46,403 bases of DNA from positions 1 through 46,403 of IMG/VR virus record IMGVR_UViG_3300044591_001885; one strand, 5' to 3'. Origin of the DNA: a virus. Positions 31,040 through 36,920 of this stretch are shown here, piece after piece. The notes beneath the pieces were generated by a model. That model worked only from the letters and a program-made list of their open reading frames with translations, was not told where the DNA came from and did not search any database. The position numbers and the translations under genes were made by a program. Within the stretch, counting starts at the first letter, position 1. Every line of letters begins with the position of its first letter.

Positions 31040-31322
31040 GTTCTTTAATATGATTGATGGGGTCCTAACTTGTGGAACCTATACATTGGAAGATGGTGAA
31101 GAGATGGAAGTTAGTAGCTATGAAAGATTCACCGAACTTATTGAGCAATTTTGGAATGGTGATCTTATTAATAGAACAACTGGAATCTCTAATTTGTGGC
31201 AGAGAATTGTTTTTGGATATGTGACACTTTTGGACAATGCATGTGATCCGAATTCTAAATTTCTAGAGTGGAGAGAAGACATCGCAAAATTTCTTGAGAA
31301 TAAAAATGACGATACCAATTGA
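30969..31322 (+). CDS. Hypothetical protein
   Basis: 117 residues: a basic first 18 residues, then helical EQDVKDLVEFFNMIDGVLT and LIEQFWNGDLINRTTGISNLWQRIVFGYVTLLDNACDPNSKFLEW. The latter looks like a conserved helical core of unknown function. Overlaps the upstream gene by 71 bases and the downstream one by 17. Confidence 0.6.
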   Translation: MEKKRVVKLRQAKATEQDVKDLVEFFNMIDGVLTCGTYTLEDGEEMEVSSYERFTELIEQFWNGDLINRTTGISNLWQRIVFGYVTLLDNACDPNSKFLEWREDIAKFLENKNDDTN

Positions 31323-31509
31323 AGAATATCACGCTCTTTCTAATACCATGAGACTTCTTTATGAACTCGTTGATCCCAAAAAATCTCCTGATGTTCCAAA
31401 AAATATTAGAAACAAAGCTGCTCTTTGTTTGAGACATTTTCCAACACCTGTAAGACTTGATGAGATTTATCAATTTGAGTCTTACAGTAAAATTCCAAAG
31501 AGATACTAA
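31306..31509 (+). CDS. Hypothetical protein
   Basis: 67 residues from the ATG at 31306 (MTIPIEEYHALSNTMRLLYEL); the frame upstream has only a TTG. Contains SPDVPKNIRNKAALCLRHFPTPVRLDEI, a pattern of small helical phage proteins of unknown role. Overlaps the preceding gene by 17 bases. Confidence 0.6.
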   Translation: MTIPIEEYHALSNTMRLLYELVDPKKSPDVPKNIRNKAALCLRHFPTPVRLDEIYQFESYSKIPKRY

Positions 31510-31510
31510 A

Positions 31511-31672
31511 ATGGAATTTCTTTTAGCAACGACTATTACCTGTGCTCATCTTAATGCCATTCTGATTCGTTTATATCGGAATTTGGATCTAACACCGATT
31601 CAGAAAATGGAAGTCGCTAAAGAATTAAAAAGCTACATCAAAATCTGCCCTATAGAAATCAAAAAAGACTAA
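31511..31672 (+). CDS. Small helical hypothetical protein
   Basis: 53 residues from the ATG at 31511 (MEFLLATTITCAHLNAILIRL); an upstream ATG at 31457 in the same frame would overlap the previous gene and is less likely. One base (TAATG) is shared with the next gene. Confidence 0.55.
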   Translation: MEFLLATTITCAHLNAILIRLYRNLDLTPIQKMEVAKELKSYIKICPIEIKKD

Positions 31673-31920
31673 TGCACACACTCTACTATTATGGCCTTCT
31701 GTTTGTATTTTGTGTTGTTGCCTATATGATGGTAGTAGATAAAAACGTTGCGGATTATATTATTCTTTCATATAAACTTTTTCTTATTAATGTTGAAAGA
31801 TTGAGGTGGCTGATCATTTATCATCCTAAAAATCCTATTACGAGATGGTGGATGGATCGTAAGTTCAAAAAGTTTATCAAAGAGATGCAGGACAATTCAC
31901 AAACTGGACCATCTGAGTGA
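31672..31920 (+). CDS. Membrane-anchored hypothetical protein
   Basis: 82 residues. Residues 3-24 (TLYYYGLLFVFCVVAYMMVV) are one membrane helix, and 28-47 weakly hydrophobic; the C-terminus is basic (RWWMDRKFKKFIKEM). No family recognised. The AAACTG box of the next promoter lies in its last codons. Confidence 0.6.
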   Translation: MHTLYYYGLLFVFCVVAYMMVVDKNVADYIILSYKLFLINVERLRWLIIYHPKNPITRWWMDRKFKKFIKEMQDNSQTGPSE

Positions 31921-31946
31921 GTTCCGGATCTGTTCTGTGCTACTAT
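31901..31946 (+). promoter_or_regulatory. Boxed promoter: AAACTGGACCA plus TGTGCTACTAT
   Basis: Box at 31901, -10 TACTAT at 31941-31946 with TGTGC, 40 bp apart, no -35. TGTTC (31931-31935) and GAACA (31947-31951) exactly flank the 11-base extended -10 as an inverted repeat. ATG at 31967. Confidence 0.7.
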
Positions 31947-31966
31947 GAACACAGTTGAGCAAAACC

Positions 31967-32566
31967 ATGACTGATAGTTTTGATATGAGCGGTCTTCTTG
32001 AACGCATCAACAAGATCAAGAAACAGGGAGAAAAATCAACTGAGTTTACTCTAGAATGCTTACAATGTCTTCTTGAACGCCACGATCTAAAGTATTCAAT
32101 TCATCCCGATTTTGAAGTTGATGATGTTCCCGTTGTTATTCTAGAATCACTAAGACAAGGAATTCTACCAACAAAAGAACAGATTTGTCTGTTAGATGAT
32201 GAAGTTCAATGTAACTTTATTGCCGAAATGATCTGGGTTTGTGGAATGAATACCATTTCTTATTATACCAGAGACATTCCACCAGATGAAGATGGAGAAA
32301 CAGTTCTTGATCAGTTTTTGGTGATGTTAGAAGTTAGTCAAAGTCATTTTGTTGGATGTTATTTGATTGCTGCACTAACACTTCTTATGGGAAATATTCC
32401 ATCTATTGAGATGATTGAAACCATTACCGATAACTTCAATGACAACCCACAACATATAGCAAAAAGTCAAGAAATGTTTTTTGAATTCATCAGAGCAATT
32501 CACTCTCGGTGGAAAGAAGATAAACTCAACTACGAATTATTCACACAAAATTTTAACGAGGAATAA
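31967..32566 (+). CDS. Hypothetical helical protein
   Basis: 199 residues from the ATG at 31967; a TTG 12 bases earlier is too close to the -10. All-helical (SGLLERINKIKKQGEKST..., LECLQCLLERHDLKY), with EIWVCGMN-like and LIAALTLLMG hydrophobic cores. No motif known to me. Followed by the gene at 32568 after one base. Confidence 0.6.
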   Translation: MTDSFDMSGLLERINKIKKQGEKSTEFTLECLQCLLERHDLKYSIHPDFEVDDVPVVILESLRQGILPTKEQICLLDDEVQCNFIAEMIWVCGMNTISYYTRDIPPDEDGETVLDQFLVMLEVSQSHFVGCYLIAALTLLMGNIPSIEMIETITDNFNDNPQHIAKSQEMFFEFIRAIHSRWKEDKLNYELFTQNFNEE

Positions 32567-32567
32567 A

Positions 32568-32780
32568 ATGGCACTATCAAAATCTGTTGAAGAAAGTCTA
32601 AACGAAGCACAATCACAACTCAAAAATGCATTATCCTATGCGGCCCGACAAGAAGCATCTTATGTAATGGTTGGTATTGCTAGAATGATTAATGATATTG
32701 ATATGATTAAAAAGACTGATGCTATGCAAGATCAAGTCCAGAATTTTATTAACCAAATCAATCCCGACATTCAACTTTGA
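32568..32780 (+). CDS. Conserved cyanophage-like helical protein
   Basis: 70 residues from the ATG at 32568. MALSKSVEESLNEAQSQLKNALSYAARQE is an N-terminus I associate with a small protein widespread in T4-like cyanophages (ALSKSV..SL.EA...L.NAL.FAAR.E). Function unknown; helical throughout. The LRV gene downstream overlaps its stop if it uses TTG at 32777. Confidence 0.7.
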   Translation: MALSKSVEESLNEAQSQLKNALSYAARQEASYVMVGIARMINDIDMIKKTDAMQDQVQNFINQINPDIQL

Positions 32781-33202
32781 TTCTTTCACTTCTACCTAGC
32801 CGTCTTCGTGAAGAGATGACACTAAATCCAAACACACCACCAAAAGTATTAAAAGTTTTAGCGACCGATGAGGATCCTAATGTTCGTTTGTCAGTAGCAA
32901 GAAATCCAAACACACCACCAAAAGCATTAGAACAACTAGCGACTGATGATGATTATTCTATTCGTTATTGGGTAGCAGAAAATCCAAACACACCACCAAA
33001 AGCACTAGAACAACTAGCGACTGAGGAGAATCCTTATGTTCGTTATTATGTAGCAAACCATCCAAACACACCAATAAAAATCCTAGAACAACTAGCTACC
33101 GATAAGGATTCTCTGGTTCGTCGTGGTGTTGTACAAAATCCAAACACACCACCCTATCTCAAGAAGTATCTTAAACTTCAAGAACATCTAAAAACATTAT
33201 GA
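32777..33202 (+). CDS. LRV-repeat protein 3
   Basis: 141 residues from a TTG at 32777, or 128 from the ATG at 32816 (MTLNPNTPP). Four full LRV units plus the cap NTPPYLKKYLKLQEHL. Units 1-3 are nearly identical at DNA level. Bases 32903-32994 are identical to 39654-39745 in LRV 9, a 92-bp perfect match over 6.7 kb. Ends in TTATGA, the ATG starting LRV 4. Confidence 0.85.
   Translation: MILSLLPSRLREEMTLNPNTPPKVLKVLATDEDPNVRLSVARNPNTPPKALEQLATDDDYSIRYWVAENPNTPPKALEQLATEENPYVRYYVANHPNTPIKILEQLATDKDSLVRRGVVQNPNTPPYLKKYLKLQEHLKTL
32903..32994 (+). repeat. 92-bp perfect repeat, copy A
   Basis: Identical base for base to 39654-39745. It covers just over one 78-bp LRV unit. Confidence 0.9.
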
Positions 33203-33450
33203 ACAAATTTGAACAAGCTGGAGATCCAAACACACCACCAGAAGTTCTAGAACAACTAGCGACCGATGAGGAATATTGGGTTCGTCGTGGTGTAGCGTGT
33301 CATTCAAACACATCACCAAAAGCACTAGAACAATTAGCGACCGATGAGCATTATGGTGTTCGTTATAATGTAGCACAAAATCCAAATACACCATGTTACA
33401 TCAAAAAGTATATTAAAATTCAGAAATATCTATCATGTCTACATTTTTAA
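33199..33450 (+). CDS. LRV-repeat protein 4
   Basis: 83 residues with the N-cap MNKFEQAGDPNTPP shared with other copies, two LRV units (EEYWVRRG, EHYGVRYN) and a cap NTPCYIKKYIKIQKYL. Instead of ending at Leu-TGA it reads on into the glutaredoxin start, overlapping it by 16 bases. Coupled to LRV 3 by TTATGA. Confidence 0.8.
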   Translation: MNKFEQAGDPNTPPEVLEQLATDEEYWVRRGVACHSNTSPKALEQLATDEHYGVRYNVAQNPNTPCYIKKYIKIQKYLSCLHF

Positions 33451-33674
33451 TTTATTCAAAACCGGGCTGCCCTTATTGCGTTAGAATTAAACAAGTAATG
33501 GACCTCAAAGAACTAAAACATGTTCTTTATACTCTAGATCAAGATTTCACTAAAGAAGAGTTTTATAATAAATTCGGCAATGGATCCACCTTTCCTCAGG
33601 TAGTCTATAATGATCAAAATCTTGGTGGTTGTGTTGACACGATCAAATATTTAAAAGAAAATAATATAATCTAA
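33435..33674 (+). CDS. Glutaredoxin
   Basis: 79 residues. FLIYSKPGCPYCVRIKQVM holds the CPYC dithiol active site (about residues 12-15). FPQVVYNDQNLGG carries the cis-Pro and the GG glutathione-binding motif. It is a typical small phage glutaredoxin supplying reducing equivalents to ribonucleotide reductase, which is not in the window. Confidence 0.9.
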   Translation: MSTFLIYSKPGCPYCVRIKQVMDLKELKHVLYTLDQDFTKEEFYNKFGNGSTFPQVVYNDQNLGGCVDTIKYLKENNII

Positions 33675-34037
33675 ATGGATGAAATTTATTACGATCTCCA
33701 ACAAGCAATTGATTTTGCTTTCGTGCAAAATAAGTATGTGTTAAATTCTTTTTCTTATCTAAAAGTCAAAGATGTAAGACGAGTTGATGCACAAGAATTG
33801 TTAAGATCATCCTTAATCAGGGAACTATATTCCTATATTAATGATCTTAATCTCTATCAGAAGAATAACCAAGATCCAGATGTTCTTTATGCAGAAGAAG
33901 CTTATGGTTTTCTTACCAAAGCCGATGCCAAAAGAATTTCCACTTATTTTGATAACATTATAGAAGGAATAAAAAAGTACATTCAAGAGAGAAAAGGTGC
34001 AACAAAAAAACCAAAACCCAGAACCAAATCTAAATAA
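33675..34037 (+). CDS. Hypothetical protein with basic tail
   Basis: 120 residues starting on the base after the glutaredoxin stop. Helical with a Lys/Pro-rich tail (KGATKKPKPRTKSK) that may bind nucleic acid. No family recognised. Confidence 0.6.
   Translation: MDEIYYDLQQAIDFAFVQNKYVLNSFSYLKVKDVRRVDAQELLRSSLIRELYSYINDLNLYQKNNQDPDVLYAEEAYGFLTKADAKRISTYFDNIIEGIKKYIQERKGATKKPKPRTKSK
34030..34037 (+). promoter_or_regulatory. Late promoter motif CTAAATAA
   Basis: CTAAATAA at the end of the preceding gene, 30 nt before the ATG at 34060. The TTGACA at 34040 next to it has no matching -10. Confidence 0.5.
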
Positions 34038-34059
34038 AGTTGACAGGGGTTTAGTTTTC

Positions 34060-34191
34060 ATGCTCCAACCCAAGCAAAAGGAGGGCTCAATCTTTAGCTT
34101 AGTATGGTACAAGATGGTCGCTCTTTTCAACAAGGAATACCATCTTCGTTTTGAGTTTCAAGTTAAACCAAAAGGAGGATTAAACAAATGA
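34060..34191 (+). CDS. Small basic hypothetical protein
   Basis: 43 residues from the ATG at 34060 (MLQPKQKEGSIFSLVWYKMV); the open frame continues upstream into the preceding gene. Ends Lys/Gly-rich and overlaps the next ATG by four bases. An AAAGGAGG SD for that gene lies in its last codons. Confidence 0.5.
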   Translation: MLQPKQKEGSIFSLVWYKMVALFNKEYHLRFEFQVKPKGGLNK

Positions 34192-34430
34192 TTACGTTCG
34201 CAATAATCACACTTAGTATTCTTGTTCTTGTTGCATTCTTGGGTATTGGTGTTATCGCCGGTTATCTTGTTCGCCAATATTTTGAAGAGAATAAACCAGT
34301 TTATGCTACACATCCCGAATTATGGGATAGAGAAACCGGAAGACTTATTGTAGATTCAGAAATTCTTGCTATTAGACTTGAAAACGAAAGCGGTGTTGAA
34401 ATCGCTCCTGACGAATTAGAAGATGTTTGA
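34188..34430 (+). CDS. Membrane-anchored hypothetical protein
   Basis: 80 residues. Residues 2-27 (ITFAIITLSILVLVAFLGIGVIAGY) are a strong membrane helix, followed by an acidic cytoplasmic or periplasmic tail. SD AAAGGAGG about 9 nt before the ATG. Function unknown. Confidence 0.65.
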   Translation: MITFAIITLSILVLVAFLGIGVIAGYLVRQYFEENKPVYATHPELWDRETGRLIVDSEILAIRLENESGVEIAPDELEDV

Positions 34431-34442
34431 AAATAAACAATT

Positions 34443-35006
34443 ATGACAACAGAAACAACAACAAAACCAAAGACTACCAGAGCTAAACCAATTGAAAAGC
34501 TCTCATCTAATCCTTTTATGTTTGAGATTTTAGATCTGGTTCTTAAGCAAAAAACGAAAGCCAAAAAAATTGAAGTTTTAAATGAATATCGTTATGATGG
34601 AATGCTGATGATCTTTCTGTGGAATTATGTTCCCACACTGGAGTCCGCTCTGCCTCCTGGGGATGTTCCCTACTCCACACTGAAGGAGTTGGAGCTGGGT
34701 AACGACACGCTCTCAGAGACGGTCAGAAAGCAGATTGACGCTGATCAGATGGTGGACGCTCTAGGATCCAACATGAGAACCAGCATTCGTAGAGAGCATC
34801 AGATTTTTTACAACTTTCTTAAAGGTGGTAATCCAAGTCTGGCTAGTATCCGGAGAGAGACAATGTTTATCAATCTTTTAGAAGGTCTTCATCCAAGAGA
34901 AGCTGAGATTCTTATTCTTACGAAAGGTAAGAGACTCACAGATAAGTATCCTATTTCTTTTGAACTTCTCCGTGAAGCTTATCCTGATGTGAAGTGGGAC
35001 CGATGA
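34443..35006 (+). CDS. Conserved T4-like cyanophage protein (DUF6433-like)
   Basis: 187 residues. A Thr/Lys-rich N-terminus is followed by a helical core with conserved-looking LIFLWNYVPTLESALPPGDVPY, FYNFLKGGNPSL and REAEILILTKGKRLTDKYP segments. I associate these with a protein found in most T4-like cyanophages; the DUF6433 name is from memory and not checked. Function unknown. Bases ~34638-34800 are much more G+C-rich than the flanks. Overlaps the next gene by four bases. Confidence 0.7.
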   Translation: MTTETTTKPKTTRAKPIEKLSSNPFMFEILDLVLKQKTKAKKIEVLNEYRYDGMLMIFLWNYVPTLESALPPGDVPYSTLKELELGNDTLSETVRKQIDADQMVDALGSNMRTSIRREHQIFYNFLKGGNPSLASIRRETMFINLLEGLHPREAEILILTKGKRLTDKYPISFELLREAYPDVKWDR

Positions 35007-35308
35007 TGTGGACTGATGAAGAGAGAAAAAGTGTTCCTTCTCAATATAATTGTGAACTTCTTTTTCATAATGTCAATGATGAGCTAATAAAGAATCCAGA
35101 GCTTCCAAGTGATGCTTATATCGTGGAGTATAATACTGATAGCGGTTCTTTTATTGATCTTTGTAGATCTAGCAAAATGTCCAATATTTTTGATTTATAT
35201 TATGATAAAGTGGGTAATAAAATCCGCCGCATTGATTTTGGTTATGGGCGGATGAATCCAAGACTTTGGGGTAACCCAGTTCCAGAACAGACTAGGAGAA
35301 AAAGATGA
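35003..35308 (+). CDS. Conserved phage hypothetical protein
   Basis: 101 residues from the ATG at 35003 (MMWTDEERKSVPSQYNCELL). The pattern YN.ELLFHNVN.ELIKNPELP followed by VEYNTDSGSF and a C-terminal FGYGR.NPRLWG resembles a small protein family of T4-like cyanophages; role unknown. ATGA overlaps at both ends. Confidence 0.65.
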   Translation: MMWTDEERKSVPSQYNCELLFHNVNDELIKNPELPSDAYIVEYNTDSGSFIDLCRSSKMSNIFDLYYDKVGNKIRRIDFGYGRMNPRLWGNPVPEQTRRKR

Positions 35309-35493
35309 GTGAAGGATTTAATAAACTAAGAGTTAATATTAATAAAGAGGAATTTAATAAGATTATCCGAAAATATAAAAACGCTAAACGTTATATGAAA
35401 TCTGGAATTTTTGCTGTCAGAACGATGAATGGTACTGAAGATTATATTTCCAGTCTGCTTAAAGAAAATAACAATTCTTCACCGATGAATTAA
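35305..35493 (+). CDS. Small hypothetical protein
   Basis: 62 residues, basic, helical (NKEEFNKIIRKYKNAKRYM). ATGA overlap with the preceding gene and directly abuts speD. No family recognised. Confidence 0.55.
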   Translation: MSEGFNKLRVNINKEEFNKIIRKYKNAKRYMKSGIFAVRTMNGTEDYISSLLKENNNSSPMN

Positions 35494-35820
35494 ATGGGCA
35501 AGCATTATCTACTGAATCTTTATGGTTGTGATCCGCTTCTTCTTAATGATATGGATTTTATTGTTAAGATGTTGACTGATGCAGCTTTATTTTGTAATGC
35601 GACTATCTTAAATGTTGCATCGCATAAGTTTGAGCCTTGTGGTCTTACAGTAGTTTTAATGCTTGCCGAATCACATATTAGTATGCACACCTGGCCCGAT
35701 AGACATACAGCAGCATGTGATGTTTATACTTGTTCTAAGACCGATCCAAAGATTGGATGCGATTTTATTATTGAAAAACTTCGTCCTATTAAAAACGATT
35801 TGATTTTTATTCAGAGATAA
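35494..35820 (+). CDS. speD: S-adenosylmethionine decarboxylase (prokaryotic class 1B)
   Basis: 108 residues. LAESHISMHTWPD holds the self-cleavage site: Ser60 becomes the pyruvoyl group, and His65 and Cys80 occupy the positions of the proton donor and catalytic Cys of the Thermotoga enzyme. It makes decarboxylated AdoMet for spermidine synthesis; polyamines neutralise packaged DNA. speD is a known auxiliary gene of cyanophages. Slightly shorter than bacterial SpeD at the C-terminus. Followed after 19 nt by LRV 5. Confidence 0.9.
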   Translation: MGKHYLLNLYGCDPLLLNDMDFIVKMLTDAALFCNATILNVASHKFEPCGLTVVLMLAESHISMHTWPDRHTAACDVYTCSKTDPKIGCDFIIEKLRPIKNDLIFIQR

Positions 35821-35839
35821 ATTATTGTGTTATTTTATT

Positions 35840-36319
35840 ATGGACAAACTTGACTTAGCAGAAAATCCAAACACATCACTAGAAATCCTAGAACAACTAG
35901 CAACCGATGAGTGTTATAGGGTTCGTTCCAGAGTAGCACAAAATCCAAATACACCAATAAAAAAACTAGAACTTCTAGTGACCGATGAGGATTGTGGTGT
36001 TCGTTGTTGTGTAGCAAATAACCCAAACACTTCACCAGAAATCCTAGAACAACTAGCGACTGATGATGAATGGTATGTTCGTTATTATGTATCATATAGT
36101 CCAAACGCATCACCGACAACATTAGAAGTTCTAGCGACCGATGAGGAATATTGTGTTCGTGAATGTGTAGCGTATAATCCAAACACTCCAATAAAAACTC
36201 TAGAAATTCTAGCTACCAATGAGGATTATTATGTTCGTCGTAGGGTAGCAAATCATCCAAACACTCCACACTACATTAAGAAGTATCTTAAACTACAAGA
36301 ACATCTGGCGGCGTTATGA
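35840..36319 (+). CDS. LRV-repeat protein 5
   Basis: 159 residues from the ATG at 35840 (MDKLDLAENPNTS). Five to six LRV units and the cap NTPHYIKKYLKLQEHL. Variable residues next to VR include ECYRVRSR, EDCGVRCC, DEWYVRYY and EEYCVREC. Cys and Tyr are frequent there. TTATGA end coupled to the next gene. Confidence 0.85.
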   Translation: MDKLDLAENPNTSLEILEQLATDECYRVRSRVAQNPNTPIKKLELLVTDEDCGVRCCVANNPNTSPEILEQLATDDEWYVRYYVSYSPNASPTTLEVLATDEEYCVRECVAYNPNTPIKTLEILATNEDYYVRRRVANHPNTPHYIKKYLKLQEHLAAL

Positions 36320-36576
36320 ACAAAAAGAAACTAATACTTCATCTTAATAGTATTCAAAATCTTATTGATACCATAAGACTTGAATTAGAAGAGGATGAAA
36401 ATGTTATTGATTCTCAACCAAATAATACCATAAGTATTCCAGATTTTATTAGATCCGCTAATGTTGATTTAGAAGATGATGTTCAATATGCAGAAGAATC
36501 CGATGATGGACCACCAATACTGTTGAATAGTAAGGCCGAGCGAGATTTTTATGAGAGATTTAGATTGGGTGATTGA
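36316..36576 (+). CDS. Acidic hypothetical protein
   Basis: 86 residues: an N-terminal coiled-coil-like helix (KKLILHLNSIQNLIDTIRLELEEDE) and an acidic C-terminus. Its ATG comes from the LRV 5 TTATGA junction. Function unknown. A 50-nt gap with several TATAAT-like words follows. Confidence 0.55.
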   Translation: MNKKKLILHLNSIQNLIDTIRLELEEDENVIDSQPNNTISIPDFIRSANVDLEDDVQYAEESDDGPPILLNSKAERDFYERFRLGD

Positions 36577-36626
36577 TTGAGATATAATATTTGTGTTTAT
36601 AAAACTTGACTGTATAATAAATTATT

Positions 36627-36920
36627 ATGACCAAATCGTATCTTGACCAACAACATAATAAATGGAAAGAATATTATAATAAATTTCTTTTAGCAAAAAA
36701 TCCAAACACGCCACCGAAAGCACTAGAACAACTAGCGACCGATGAGAATTATTATGTTCGTGTAGGAGTAGCAAGAAATCTAAACACCCCACCAAAAACA
36801 CTAGAACTTTTAGCGACCAATGAGTATTCTAATGTTCGTTGTGAAGTAGCACAAAATCCAAACACACCTCACTACATCAAAAAGTATCTTAAAATTCAAG
36901 AACATCTAAAAACATTATGA
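36627..36920 (+). CDS. LRV-repeat protein 6
   Basis: 97 residues. A unique N-terminus of ~28 residues (MTKSYLDQQHNKWKEYYNKF) replaces the usual cap, then two LRV units and the cap NTPHYIKKYLKIQEHL. TTATGA overlap with LRV 7. Confidence 0.82.
   Translation: MTKSYLDQQHNKWKEYYNKFLLAKNPNTPPKALEQLATDENYYVRVGVARNLNTPPKTLELLATNEYSNVRCEVAQNPNTPHYIKKYLKIQEHLKTL

Noticed and set aside
33997-34059. Longer start for the 34060 gene
   Set aside because: Would overlap the Lys-rich tail of the preceding gene and cover the late promoter motif.
34040-34069. TTGACA with a possible sigma70 promoter
   Set aside because: No TAnnnT at 16-18 bp; the adjacent CTAAATAA late motif explains the position better.
36583-36618. 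TATAAT words before LRV 6
   Set aside because: No good -35 or box at suitable distance, and in a very A+T-rich gap such words are expected by chance; TATAAAAC at 36598 was too far from the late octamer.
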